Positions 1 through 45,998 are shown, counted from the first letter of the stretch. The stretch: 64,000 bases of DNA from Gymnorhina tibicen (GCA_013399875.1 VXAZ01005587.1:47561-111560); one strand, 5' to 3'. Translations and numbers: made by a program. The notes: generated by a model from the sequence alone, not told the origin.

Positions 1-420
1 CCACTCCCAGCCATTCCCTGCCACTCCCAGCCACTCCCAGCCATTCCCAGCCATTCCCAGCCTGTTCCCAAACCATTCTCTGCCCATTCCCTTCCATTCC
101 CAGCCCATTCCCAGCCATTCCTAGCCCATTGCCTTCCATTCCCAGGCATTCCCAGCCCATTCCCAGCCACTCTCAGCCACTCCCAGCCATTCCCAGCCTA
201 TTCCCAGTCCATTCCCTGCCACTCACAGCCACTCATAGCCATTCCCGGCCATTCCCAGACACTCCCTTCCATTCCCAGGCATTCCCAGGCATTCCCAGCC
301 CATTCCCTTCCATTCCCAGCCATTCCCAGCCCATTCCCAGCCATTCCTAGCCCATTGCCTTCCATTCCCAGGCATTCCCAGCCACTCCCAGCCCATTCCC
401 AGCCACTCCCAGCCCTCTCC
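1..420. repeat. 10-11-bp minisatellite (CCATTCCCAG type)
   Basis: About 38 copies of a CCATTCCCAG / CCACTCCCAG unit with 10-11-bp spacing, broken by CCCTGCC and CCTTCC variants, and running off the left edge. It lies in the IFFO2 intron after exon 6. Confidence 0.9.
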
Positions 421-789
421 AGGCTGGTTTAAGAAGGCTCTGGAGTGGCTGGAGAGGCAGCAGGCTGCCATTAGCTGCCTTTCCCTGGGATCTCAGGGAT
501 TAAAAGGAAGCTGTTCATTATCCACCCCTGCCAGCAGATCCCCGCTGATGGGGAGGGAGGCACGGGACTCTCGGGCTCGGAGGATCCCTGGGGCTTTGCG
601 TGGCCCTGCAGCCACAGGTGCCTTGTGTGGGGTGGGATTTACGGCCTTCAGCACCTCGCACAGCCCACGCCGAGCTGGCTTTGCTCCCCACAGGGGTAAC
701 TGGGCAATCCCACGCCCTGCGCTCCACAGATGATCACAAATAAAGTGTGAATGACAACGCAGAGACAAAGCCAGGTGCTGTGTGGAAGA

Positions 790-1025
790 TCACGGAATCC
801 CAGACTGGTTTGGCTTGGAAGGACCTTAAAGCTCATCCAGTGCCATGGGCAGGGCCACCTTCCGCTGTCCCAGGCTGCTCCAAGCCCCGTCCAGCCTGGC
901 CTAGGGCACTGCCAGGGATCCAGGGGCAGCCACAGCTGCTCTGGGCACCCTGTGCCAGGGCCTCACCACCCTCACAGGGAAGGATTTTTTCCTAATATCC
1001 AATCTGAACCTATTTCCTGTCAGCC
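790..1025 (-). mobile_element. CR1 LINE 3' fragment
   Basis: Begins TCACGGAATCCCAGACTGGT and continues with GGAAGGACCTTAAAGCTCAT and the CR1 tail to TCCTAATATCCAATCTGAAC. Antisense on this strand. Confidence 0.9.
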
Positions 1026-1266
1026 CAGAGCTTTAGAGAAAGGGTGACAGATCCCCTGATGCTCCTGGAACAGACAGTTGGATCTTCTGCCTCTCACTTG
1101 GTACTTTTAAACGCTCAGTTTGAAGGAGCCAAGGAAATAAAGTTTGGCCAATAAAGTGATTGCACAGACCAAAAATCAACCAGAGAGACGAAGCACTAAG
1201 AGAATTTTAAAATCAAAGTAGGTTCGTGTGGCAGACTAGATCACCAGTCAGGCACCCGCAGGCTCA

Positions 1267-35038
<33,772 letters not shown>

Positions 35039-35039
35039 N
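35039..35039. other. Unresolved base at the 5' edge of IFFO2 exon 1
   Basis: A single N where about 40 family codons should be. It probably hides a larger unassembled GC-rich piece. Confidence 0.7.
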
Positions 35040-35174
35040 CTGCGGCCGCCGCCGCCGCGCCGCGCTCTGAGGGCTCTGGGCGGGAGCGCGGGGCGGGACC
35101 GGCCCCGCCTCATCCTCCCCGCGCCGGGGCCGAGGCACCGCCCACGCGCCAAACCCCACCCCTACACCCGTGGC

Positions 35175-35256
35175 CACGCCCCCTATTTCCATACCCGGCC
35201 TCGCATTTCCATAGCCACGCCCCTCGTTTCCATAACAACGCTCTCATTTGCATGGC
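35175..35256. repeat. Degenerate ~30-bp tandem repeat in the IFFO2 promoter region
   Basis: Four successive variants of TTTCCATA / TTTGCATG, each following a pyrimidine-rich stretch and separated by CACGCCCC or CGGCCTCG blocks, make a degenerate tandem motif. Spacing is about 21-28 bp. Confidence 0.5.
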
Positions 35257-35487
35257 CCCGCCCCGCGGTGCCGCAGGAGCGGCCGGTCCCTCCACGTGTC
35301 CCCGGCGCGGGGGTTTGGGGGGGGGGCGGTGATTGTTTGGGGGGCCCCGGGGTCCGGCGGCGCTCCGGAGCCCGCAGGAAGTCCCCGCAGTAGTGGGAAA
35401 ACGGACAGGAAATGAGCTCCAGGGCCCCGGCCTCGCGTCCCTGCTGCCGGCTCTCGGGGACACCGCGGAGTTATTAATCCGCTGCTA

Positions 35488-35902
35488 ATCCCCTATGGAG
35501 CCAGGCTGCGAGAGCTGGGAATGCTCAGCCTGGAGAAGAGATGGGGGTGTGGGGACATCGCAGCACCTTCCAGGGCCTGAAAGGGCTGCAGGGAAGCCAG
35601 AGGAGGACTCTGCATCAGGAACTGCAGTGACAGGACAAGGGAAATGGGTACAAATCCGAGGAGGGGAAATTTTGCTTGGATATGGGGCAGAAATTGTTCC
35701 CTGTGAGGGTGGGGAGGCCCTGGCACAGGGTGCCCAGAGAAGCTGTGGATGCCCCAAGCCTGGCAGCATTCAAAGCCAGGCTGGATAAGGCCTCGAGCAC
35801 CCCGGGATAGTGGGAATGGTCCCTGTCCATGGCAGGGCTGGGACCGGATGATCTTTAAGGGCCATTCCAATCCCTCAGCACTCCGTGATCCCATGATTGC
35901 AC
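35488..35902 (+). mobile_element. CR1 LINE fragment (~415 bp) upstream of IFFO2
   Basis: GAGCCAGGCTGCGAGAGCTG, GCACCTTCCAGGGCCTGAAA, GGCCCTGGCACAGGGTGCCC and a CCATGATTGCACGG tail. It begins about 450 bp upstream of the visible exon 1. Confidence 0.92.
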
Positions 35903-36214
35903 GGTTAGGTCAGATCGGACTAAATTATAAACCTTGGATTTTGTTATCCCAAAGCAGAGCCCTGCCTAAGTGCTAAACAATGCCAATATTATAATAATTA
36001 AGTTATTAAATAAATGTTTCCCAACTGCTGCTCCGGGACCTCTGGGCAATCAAGGGATATTGTTTAATTGAATGATGTGATCGTTGCATTGCTCTGCTGG
36101 GCATGGGATGATGCAAGGGAAGCACACGGAAAACCCTCAGCCGGGCTGGTGTGAAGCTGCAGGAATACTGTTTGCTCAGATATCATTCCTGAAATAAAAC
36201 CGTGGGGCTTGCGA

Positions 36215-36272
36215 GGTTGTATTTATATTTATATTTATATTTATATTTATATTTATATTATTTATATTTATC
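36215..36272. repeat. (ATTTAT)n microsatellite
   Basis: About nine ATTTAT units with one TTTATATTATTTAT irregularity, intergenic. Confidence 0.9.
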
Positions 36273-36759
36273 CCCACTCGCTGAAACTCCACCAGCACCT
36301 CCAGCCACGCTCAGCACCGAAACCAGGGCTCTTCAAAGGGCTCTGTTAACGCGGTGCAAACCCGTGTTTTTCCAGCACCTCCTGGAAAAAAAGAATAAAT
36401 GCGCTGGGTGGAGGTGCTTCATTAAAAGGGTGACTCAAAGCAACACCTGAGAGATTGTCTCTCCCCGAGCACAAACCCTCCTCAGCTGGGTTTGTGCTGG
36501 GGCTGAGGCTGCAGGAACCCCCCCGGTGCTGGGCTGCGGGCCAGGGCTGTGGCTGCTGCTGGTGGGTGTCAGCAAACAGAGCCAGATTCCAATCGGAAAC
36601 CCCTTGCAGCTCCCCAAGAAATGTTTCCGTGGCTCGTGCCACCCCGCAGGTCCACAGAAACACCCGGAAAACGCAAGAATTGACTAAAACTGCCGATGCT
36701 GAGGGCGTTGCTGGGGGCAGCAGCCAGCCAGGAGTGGGTTTGTCCCAGATCTGGGTAAT

Positions 36760-36872
36760 TCCAAGGCTTGGGAGAGCCTGGGAGAGTGGAAGGTGTCCCT
36801 GCCCGTGGCAGGGGGTGGAAGGGGATGAGCTTTAAGGTCCGTTCCAACCCAAACCATGCTGTGATTTTACGG
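36760..36872 (+). mobile_element. Short CR1 LINE tail
   Basis: GGAAGGTGTCCCTGCCCGTG to ACCCAAACCATGCTGTGATT. Confidence 0.85.
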
Positions 36873-39591
36873 ATTTTACAGATTTCCCCGGCTTTGGGCA
36901 CCTGGCACCCTCGCTGGTGGTGCTGGAAGGAGCCGGGTGATTTCAGAATCCCGTGCTCAACAGGTGGGAAAATCCAGCCGAGCTTTCTTTTCTCCCTTAG
37001 GGAAGCAGGAGAACGCCCGAGGGGGTGATAAACCAGACAATGAAGGGGTTTGTACCTGCCCCGTGATCTCGCAGCGCCCTGGATCCACCGACGCCTCATC
37101 CCAAGGTCATTAAATCAAAGGAGTCCTTTCCCTAATGAGCTCCAGCCCCTCCCTGGGACGGCCGCGGTCCCCTCCAGGATCCCGCTGCGGCTCCGTCCCA
37201 CCCCTGCGAGGGGATCCCCCTGAATTAATGGCAGTAATTAATTAATCTCGGGCTGGGAGAGGTGGGAATCCCCCCCAGGGAGGGCCCTGCAGCCCCGGCC
37301 TGGCCGCTGCCACCAGCCCCGTGCCAGGCCGGGGACATTCCTGCAGGGAATTCCTGCGATTCCTGCTGAGGAAAGCTCCCCGCGCCTGCCAATTGCGGAT
37401 ATAAATAATGGAGCGCCGATGGGCCCTTTCCTATTCGCACTGGGAGGAAAAGGGCTGGGAAATGGGGCTGGTTCCGAGCGCAGGGACTCTCAGTGACCAC
37501 CCCGGCGATGCCGACGATAATAACAACGCGCTGGGGGTGGCTTTGCTCCCAGCTGCTTCACCCCAACTCGGGCTGGAGCAGGGACTGGGGAATCCGAGCC
37601 CTCGGATTTGATTTTACACCCGTTTTCCTTTCGCTTGGGCAGCATCCTGCACTCCCAAACCCCGGTGACGGTTTTCAGAGCTGCTCTCCAGACCTGCTCA
37701 GATTTTTAATATCAGTTTTCCCGGGGCTGGTTGTATCCCTTGAGGCTCTGTTAGTCCGGCACTGACGGGAAGTTCTTGTTTCCTTGCTCCAGTGACCATT
37801 TTCCAGGCAAACCGACCCAAACCCATCCCCAGGGCTCCCGTCCTGTGCCGTGGGTGCTGCTCCCTGGGCTGAAGGGCATCACCACGGGGCTGGTATCGCT
37901 CCCCCGGGCTCTCACCCTCTCACGCTTTCCCGGGTGTTTGGGCAAACCAGGCTGCAGAAAGCAGCAGAATCTTTGACAGTTCCACCCCCAAAATGGTTGG
38001 TTTTTACCCCAGACCCCTGTGATGGTGCGCGAGCATCAGCAGGGGGGGTGGCCTCAGCCTCATCCCGGCTGCATTTGTGGCCAGCAAAGCCTTTCCCACC
38101 CCAGCAGCGCCTTTTCTGCACCAGGACCGGGGTTTTTCCTTGGGCAATGGGGGCAGGAACAGCCCTGCCCGCCCGGGCCCTGCCGTGTGGGAGGATGGGC
38201 AGGACTCGGGGACGGCCCCGGTGACTCCGCGGGTGACTCAGCCCCACCGCAACACCCGCGGTGTCACCAAGGCAGCGGGGCTGTGCCCATCGCCGGGGCC
38301 ACCCGCGGGGCAAGGGCCGGCTCGCTCACCGGGGTGGCTCCCAGCCTTTTAGGGGAAGCCTTTGGATGGTGCCGGGAATTGTCCCCCGCGCACGCTGCGG
38401 GAACAGGAAGGGTTTGTGGGGCGGCTGCTGTCCGTGCGTGGGAGGGGTGAGTGACACCAGCAGCGACAGAGCAGCAGCTTCTCCTCCCTGCACCTTCACT
38501 GCCTTTAAAGGAGGTTTCTCCTCCCAAAACGGTGCCTGGTCCCCCACTTTGTCCCCCAGTTTGTCCCCTCCCTGTCCTATCAGCTCAGGGGAGAGAGGAG
38601 CTGCCGCTGAAACCCCACTGCAGATTTATTCCCGCAGTCACAAAAACCTCACTTGCCCACATTTGGGGGTTTATGGGCGTCACCAGCACGAAACAGATCC
38701 GGCCGCAAAGAGAGAGGGACGCTCCTGCACAGCCAAAGCGCTGCACGAGCCCAGCAGCAGAGAATTTGGGATGCGAGGGAAGGATCGGGTTCACATCCCC
38801 ACCCCCTCGCAGCCCGGCCGGGGCCGATCTCCTCCATGGAGAGGTGCAAATATTTTGCAAACAAAAGCTTCTGCCCCAGGTGCAGCCCCGAAGGGCGGCT
38901 GAGCTCAGGAGGAGAGGAAGATGCTGAGCGGAGCATCCGCGGTCGGGACACGCCGGGGTTTCCGTGGCGACGGCGGCAGCGCTCTCCGCTTCCTTAGGAA
39001 CCAAACATTCGCATCTGCATTGAGTAGAGCCGCAAATATGCAGCGATGGGCCCGGACAGGCTGCCCAGGTGTGCTCCAGGGCCGGGATTGCTCCGGCAGC
39101 TCCTCCGGGATAAGCGTGGATGCTGCGCCGGGGATCCAGGCATGTCCACGTGCTCCGTTTCAATCCCAAAATGGTCAAGCTCTTCGTTCTGAAGGCAGCA
39201 GGGGGACCCTGGCCTGATTAATTTAAATGCAGGATGACTTTTAAATTAACAAAATACATTACTTCTTTCTCGTTGTTGCCCCAAAGTTTGCTGGGTTGAG
39301 CAGCACCCAAAGCTCCGAGCCCTTAGGAGCTTAGGTTGAATCGGGGTTTATTTTCAGCTCCCTGTCTAAATCTCTCTTCCAGAAGCCATTAGCTGATTCT
39401 TTTCCTCGCTTGCACTGTGGGGTTTTGGCCTGACAGGTTTCACAGGACACAGGAAGGAAATCTTCCTGGTGGGAGCTGTGGTGGGAAAATACCCGCTGGA
39501 CGTGGGTCGGGAATGTGGGGCCGGGCCCCCCCCGAGCATCCCGGTCCCTGTGCCGGCATCTCCCGCCTCCCCTCTTCTCCAGCAGCGGGGA

Positions 39592-39733
39592 CACCGGGAC
39601 CTGTCCTGAGGGGGGGCATCGCACCCGGAGCACCCAGCAGGGACCTGCCCTGAGGAGGGGACATGGCACCCGGAGCACCCAGCAAGGACACCGGGACCCC
39701 TGAGGAGGGGACGTGGCACCCGGAGCACCCAGC
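39592..39733. repeat. 45-50-bp GC-rich minisatellite
   Basis: Three copies ending GCACCCGGAGCACCCAGC (starting 39621, 39666, 39716), preceded by CCTGAGGAGGGGAC blocks. Intergenic. Confidence 0.8.
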
Positions 39734-42700
39734 GATCCCATCCCGGAGCCCGCGGGGTGCCCGCGGTGGCTGCACGAAGCCGCGGTGTCAGCGCTGTGAG
39801 TCACGGAGCCGAAGCTTCGGAGCTTTGGAGTTCTGCATTTCCCAACTTCCTGGGCTGCTCCCGAGGGAGACGCGCTCGGGTGGAGCCCCCGCGGTTCCAG
39901 CCCCGGGCTGGGGAGCGCTGCTGCAGCCGCTGGGTTACACAGAACTGCTGAGGGCAGCAAAAGCCGGCTGCAGGGAAGAGAAGCGGGGATGACCCGGCTC
40001 GCCGGAGATGCGCCTTGGGTGCCTGATGTCACCCTTCGGGAATCAGCTTGTTGCCATCAAACGTTAGGAATAATTAAAGGATGCTGCTGGGTTCACAGCG
40101 CAGCCCTGTTTGCTCATTAAATGAGATTTAAAACAGCGGCCTGGGAGAAGCTGCAGGGATTAAACTCCCAAGAAGGGCCTGGGGATGTCCCAGACACGGA
40201 TTCTGGGGTGGGGTGACCACCTCCAGCATGGGACACCCGGGACAACACCCAACCACCACCAGGGCTGAACACGGGAGTCACTCGGGGCTGTCCCGGCTGC
40301 CCAGGGCTGTCCCTTGTGCCCAAGTCCCCGAGGATTTCAGTCTCCACAGGAGCATCCCGAGCCCTTTCCCATCCCAATCTCCCACCCCAGGCTGAAGACA
40401 GCAGTGGCTCTCCCCAGGGCGTGTGCTGAGGGTGGCTGAGGTCCTGCTGGCACAACACTTGGGAAAGAACCAGTGGGATTGTGATTAATTACAGTAATTA
40501 TTGGGTTATCATCGTTAGGGCAGAGATCTCTCCATCTGAGGCACCCGAGCCCAACAGGCCACGGTGTCCCTGGCTGCCCTGCCCTCCGCCTCCTTCCCCG
40601 GATTAAAACATCTCCTTTATCCCTTCTCCAGCCCCTGCCCTGTCCCCACAGCAGGGAAAGATGGCAAAGATGGGAAAGGTGTCGGATCCAACATCCCTGG
40701 CAAGAGCAGCCAAGACTAAACATGGTGTTCATGCTATTCCTGGTTTTTTAAAGCTCAGCCTCTCTCCATAGCCAAAGCTGAATTTTTCCAATTCACAAAC
40801 ACCTGAATTTTTCCAATTTCTGCTCAACATTTGCCCTTTTTTATATCACACCTTCCCCCACTGGAGAAGGGCTGCAGGCAGCCTTCTCCAGTGGCAAAAA
40901 ACCCCCAAAATATTCCCCCCGTGGGGCAGGCTGGGGTTGGTGGCAGCAGCCCCAGAAGCAGAGCTGGGCTCTCTGATCATTCCCATTTCTCCTGCAGCTC
41001 CAGGGACGTTGTGGATCACCGAGGAGCTGAGGTTGCACTGGCTCTGGTTGGGTTCTCCCACAGCTCCGGCCGTGATTCACCCACAGAGGGTTTGTGTTTC
41101 CCAAGGGAAGGCACCAGGCTGAGTCAGGCTGAGGAGTGCCAGGGCGGGGACTTCTTTCCAGAAGAAAAACCCTGATTTTTGGAGCGGGAAATCCATTGTG
41201 AGGTGCCCGATGCTCCCGGGGGAAGGGAAGGGGCAGGAGAGCTCTGCAGCATCTGGGCGTGCGGATCAGGGAGCCGGGAACGTGCCCGATCCCTCCTGGG
41301 TTCTGTGGCAACAGCGGGATGAGGGAGAAAATCCCTGTGGGACAGGAGGGAGGTTGTAATTCCCACTCCAAACCTGGGACCTGCAGCAACAGGGCCTGGG
41401 TGCAGGAGCAGCACAGAGCACGGGAGGATCCCGCTCAGGAAAGGCTTAATAAGCACCAGGAAAATTAAATCCCTCCAGAGGCACATCCAGAACTCCTCAC
41501 ACACCCTAAAAACTCCCCATCCCGGGATGGTGCCTTCTGGGGGCAGTGTCTGAAGACCCCGAACCTGCCTGGGGCTAAAACACAGCACAAGGGCTTCCCC
41601 TCCACATGTCCTTTGTGCCGTTTTATTGGTAATTTTACCCAAAAGCATCTTCTCCCACTGACACCTTCACTTTGGGAGGGGACAGGGATCCCTGCTGATC
41701 TCCGGGGCTGGGATAAAAGGGCTGCAGCTGGTTCCCCCCCAGCTGTCGGTGTGAACAGGTGGGATCAATCCTGCAAAAAAATCTGCAAATACGGGTTTAA
41801 TCATTAATTTTTTTTCCCCTCCTGGAAACAAGGGGGTAACTACTCCTGGAGGTTCACGTGGCTGCCCCTGGCTTTTCCCAGCAACTTGCTGTGCTAGGGG
41901 GGACATCCCTGAGGTGTTGTCATCCTTAATCCACCCAACCCCTTTTCCCAGCCCACCTGGTGAGCTCACAGCCTGTTTTTGCCTCTATCCCTGATTCCTC
42001 ACACGTGAGCTGTGAATCATCCCCACCTGGAACGGGAACGGGGCCGTGCGGCAAACGAGTCAAGGCCAATCCCCATTTTGTTATCGGGTCGGGCAGGGAA
42101 CAGAAACGTGACCCAAGGGTGGCTCCTAAAAAAGCCACCCGGACCACGGGAGGTCTCTGGGATGTGTTGGGAAAGCTCCTCCTTGGGCTGCAGGGTGGCC
42201 TCTCCCCAGAGCAGCTCCAAACCCGCCCGGTGACGCTCGGGAATTCATTTGGGAGCCTGAACTTGGTGTTCTTGGGCTCATTTCTGTCACTCTCCTGTCT
42301 GGAGGACGTTTGATCCTCGAGCTGCCCGGGGTATGAACTGATCAGGAATAAGCCCTGAGCTGGAGCTGGGCTGCCCCAAAGGCGAGGAGGGAATCCCGCA
42401 GGACACTGGCTTTGCTGTGTGCACCCAGGGGCTGGAGGCTCCTGCCCACGGCGTGGCCGGAGGGTCATTCCTGCAGAACCCAGTGTGACATTCCTGCAGG
42501 GAAATGTGGGATTCCATCCAGGTCCGGGGGACTGCAGCCCCAAGGAGTCCCCACCACGTCCCCTCAGGCTCCACCAAGGTCTTGCTGAAGGATCCACGTG
42601 TCCTGAAAGGTGCCACAGACACATGTCCAGGGAGAAAAATCACTTTTCCTCCATGGGAAGAAGTCCAGGGAACCTTGTGTGGCACTGGAGCGTCGCAGCT

Positions 42701-44861
42701 CGCTGCGTGTTTGTGCTCAGCAGCTCCAGCCCGCTGCTGGTTTGAAAACGCTTCCAGGCAGGTGCAGAGAGACAGAACACGGCAGAGCTCGGCTGGGGCC
42801 GGTCGGAAGTCGGGAGCGGGCAGAGAGGAGCGGGGAAGGTTCCCACCCTGGCGGGAAGGGCACTCAGCTGTGCGGCACTTCCAGAGGGCACTGCCTGCCT
42901 TGGAACAGGGAATTACAGAGGGAGGAGGCAGCAGGACAAGAAACCATCAGGAATATCGGGGGGAGGTTGGGGTTCCGTGTCACCTGCAGCAGGGGGGCAG
43001 CCCAGCAGCTCCTTGCTCTCCCCAGGGTGTCCTTCCCACATTAATTAAACCCTGGAGCCCGACCCAGGGCAGGGATTTCAGAAACTCAGGGAGCTCCTGC
43101 CCACAGACAGGTTCAAAGCAATCCCACAGCTCGTCCAGGCTCTCCTGCATCACAAAGGGCTTTTTACCCAAATAATGTCTTTGGCAAATAAAGAAATATG
43201 TTTTTGGAGAGGGGGCTGACTCTTTGTTGTTCAGCTCATGGTTCAGTTCATCCCTTTGAGTAATTTCATCCATTTTGAGGCATTTTCTCTCAGTCCTCTC
43301 ATTCCTGACTTACGTAACACATTCCCCGAAGTCTCTGCTGACTTCCCAGCCCCAGTCCAGGGGATTTTGCAGCCTGGAGCTCTTTGCCTTCGTGCACCAC
43401 TGAGAACATTGGAGCCTCTCTGTGTGGCCTGGACCAGCTGAAACTTTCCAAAACACTTTCCTTTTGTTCTTGTCCCTCTCTAGGTCTTCTGGGGTTGTTG
43501 TTGTCATCTTCAGTCCCTCCCAGGCCAATCTGCTCCACAAGCACCATCAGGATGTTCCCACCTTTTCAGCTCTGCCTTGTCCATAAATCCCAGCCCTGCT
43601 GTGCTCTGGGCAGGGAGGCACCCCAGGCACCACCTTGATTTTCCAAAATACATCTCTGGGCCTTTGCAGAGCCACCCAGGACAGCTCTGGGGAGTTCATT
43701 GCCAGGGTGTTTGTAAGAACAGCTTAAAACCTCCCTCTAAGATGCCCTCTCCTCAGCCATTCGTGCTGAACAAACAGCGACCACGTTCTGCTCCTGGGAG
43801 CTCAGGTTCTGCTGACCCAACTGGAGGGGTGGAAACCCAGCGATTTCCCTGCTAGAAACTTCACCAGCTCCTGCAGCAGCTGAATCTGTTTTTGCAGAAG
43901 ATCTGTGCTGGCACAAGTGGAGCAAACCAGGATTTCCCTCCTGAGCTGTGCTGGAGCTCCCTGGCCGGGAAAGCTGCAGAAGGTCCTGCCAATGTAACAT
44001 CCTTCCTAGGCCAGGCAGGCAAAGCCAGGGAGAGGAGCTGGGGGCACCCCGGGGCTGGGGCTGCAGGGGAACACATCTGGTTTTGTCAGGAAGGACACTG
44101 AGCAGGGAAGGAAGGCAGCCTGGTGTTCCCCCAGCTCCCAAACCTCGTGTGTGGAGCTTCCCCGCTCCCCTTATGCAAACAGCAAAGCCAAAACGCGGTG
44201 GGGCTTCAGTCCTGCATCGTGCTGAGAACATTTGGGAGCAGCCACAAAGCCCAGGCTCCCCGTGAGCTGTTCCTGCCGCTCTCAGCTCTTGGGCAGCTCT
44301 GGAGGGCATTAGCTGCAGAGGGGTTTGGCGGTGCCCGGGCTGTGGCACAGCGGTGCCTGCACCCACCCTGGCACAGCCCAGTTGCTGTTTGCAGAGAGGA
44401 CTGTTAGCTCTGACTCTGCAGGGCTTTACAGCGAGGTGTGTTTGCCCTTTGATGTGGTTCCAGGGCAGCAGAGGTGCGGGATCGCTGCTGCACAGAGCCA
44501 ACCCCACACCGGCCCCTCCTGTACTTCATAGGGCCAGACAGAGCCACCGACCCACCCACAGCCCCGAGTCCCTTGTGAGACACCAACCCAAACCTCTCCG
44601 GGGCATTTCCTGCCCAGTTCCCCTCCTCAGCTGCACCTCCAGCCGCCAGCAGTGACATCAGCCCCCACGGAGGTGAGAACAAAAACACTGCACCTTCACC
44701 CCTCCGCTAATTGCCAGATCCCAGCGCGTGGCCAGCGCTAACAACAGGCACCAAGTGGGCTGGGGAGTTTTCAGTCTCTAAAATCATTATTACTGTTATT
44801 ACTTCTGGGATGGGCGTTAGGAAATTCAAGTTCAAACAGAGACGAGGAAGCCAGGGAAAGC

Positions 44862-44867
44862 TTTATT
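44862..44867 (-). terminator. UBR4: Possible distal poly(A) signal of UBR4
   Basis: AATAAA followed by GCTTTCCCTGG and a C/U-rich run, about 1.1 kb past the stop. Use would place the 45158-45362 minisatellite in the 3' UTR. No transcript evidence is available here. Confidence 0.3.
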
Positions 44868-45157
44868 AGATTCCAGCCTCACCAGGTGTCAGCTGGTTAG
44901 AGCAGAGCAGAGCTGTGCCAGGTGAGCTTCCAGCACGCACGGGGGGGCGCAGGGCACGGCTGTCCCTGGCAGTGCTGGGCTCAGCTCGGGGCACACAGGG
45001 CAGCAGGGGGGCAGTGGGGCTGGGCAGGGCTCTGGGACGGGCGCTGGCTGGAGCTGGCAGTGTCCCCAGAGGGGGCACAGGGACAGGAGCAGCCCCCCGA
45101 GAGGGGCTGTCCATGGGAGGCACCGCGAGCTCTGGGTCCAGCCTGGGAGAGGGAGCC

Positions 45158-45362
45158 AGGACGGGCCCTGGACACCCCATGGAGGGGGGACACGGAGCCA
45201 GGACAGGTCCTGGACACCCCATGGGAGGGGACATGGAGCCAGGACGGGCCCTGGACACCCCATGGAGGGGGGACACGGAGCCAGGACAGGTCCTGGACAC
45301 CCCATGGGAGGGGACATGGAGCCAGGACGGGCCCTGGACACCCCATGGAGGGGGGACACAGA
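45158..45362. repeat. 41/42-bp minisatellite with 83-bp dimer
   Basis: AGGACGGGCC... units (45158, 45241, 45324) alternate with AGGACAGGTCC... units (45200, 45283); each contains CTGGACACCCCATGG. It lies beyond the proximal UBR4 poly(A) signal. Long open frames here on both strands come from the repeat. Confidence 0.9.
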
Positions 45363-45630
45363 GCTGCTGCCTGCAGCCAGGGGAGAGAAGGGGGGAAACG
45401 TTGTCCTTGCAGAGCACGAGTCCCTGAGGCTCCTGCCCCCCACAGAACCTCGTGTGCGGGCAGGGAGCACCCGGCTGCTCCCTCTGGGAGCCTCCTGCTT
45501 CTGGAGCTCCCTGGCCAGGCCCAGGGCTGGACAGAGCAGCAGCTCTGGAAGGAAACGTGAGAAACACCTTGGCATTCAGGCTCCTGCCTGGTTCAAGCAC
45601 TAGGCAAACCCAGCTTACCCATTTGTTCAG

Positions 45631-45636
45631 TTTATT
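45631..45636 (-). terminator. UBR4: Proximal poly(A) signal AATAAA of UBR4
   Basis: Canonical hexamer about 365 bases past the stop codon, followed by a moderately G/U-rich stretch (GGGTTTGCCTAGTG). It is the first AATAAA after the stop in the gene's sense. Confidence 0.55.
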
Positions 45637-45807
45637 TAACTTCAAAGAGGTGCACACTAAAGCCTTAAGATTTACTGGTTTGGGTTCCTCTCTGTACAAG
45701 TTCTTTCAAACAGCTTGAATGCACAAGGCTTTACAGATAGAAGCGCTGAAACACAAGATAAAACAAATCTAAATTCCAAATCACTCCATGAAGAAAAATT
45801 GTAGAAA

Positions 45808-45809
<2 letters not shown>

Positions 45810-45849
<40 letters not shown>
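45810..45849. repeat. Poly(A) homopolymer, 40 bases
   Basis: Forty consecutive A on the plus strand followed by A-rich AAACAAAACAAAAC sequence, a U40 tract in the UBR4 3' UTR. Confidence 0.95.
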
Positions 45850-45850
<1 letters not shown>

Positions 45851-45998
45851 AAACCCAAAAAAACGAAAACAAAACAAAACAAAAATTCCAACAAAAAACT
45901 GCAGCACTCCTCGGGGAAGGGACAGACTGCACAGGAGGGACACAGAGGGGTGGAAGGCAAGCGATGGAGTCTGCCCAAAGCTTCTCCGTGCTGGCGGC

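Larger units (their letters stand above)
35463..45604. other. Intergenic region between UBR4 and IFFO2
   Basis: About 10 kb with two CR1 fragments near the IFFO2 end, the ATTTAT microsatellite, minisatellites at 39592 and 45158, and GC-rich unique sequence. The longest open frames (for example 38261-38902 plus and 43737-44507 minus) have no recognisable domain and GC-rich codon runs typical of non-coding sequence. No supported gene. Confidence 0.7.
45605..45998 (-). other. UBR4: UBR4 3' UTR (proximal form)
   Basis: From the stop codon leftwards to an AATAAA (minus strand) at 45631-45636. Cleavage is expected 10-30 bases further left, about 45605-45620. The interval holds a 40-base A run on the plus strand (45810-45849), a U-rich tract in the mRNA, and has no other coding sense. 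Confidence 0.6.

Noticed and set aside
36202..36450. Frame with a (YLYL)n protein
   Set aside because: Translation of the ATTTAT microsatellite.
43737..44507. 256-codon minus-strand frame in the intergenic region
   Set aside because: No recognisable family, Ala/Pro/Gly/Arg-rich composition as expected from GC-rich non-coding DNA.
44866..45699. 277-codon minus-strand frame and its plus-strand partners downstream of UBR4
   Set aside because: Mostly the 41/42-bp minisatellite plus 3' UTR sequence. No domain, no splice logic.
45672..45943. Minus-strand frames with poly-phenylalanine
   Set aside because: Produced by the T40 tract in the UBR4 3' UTR.
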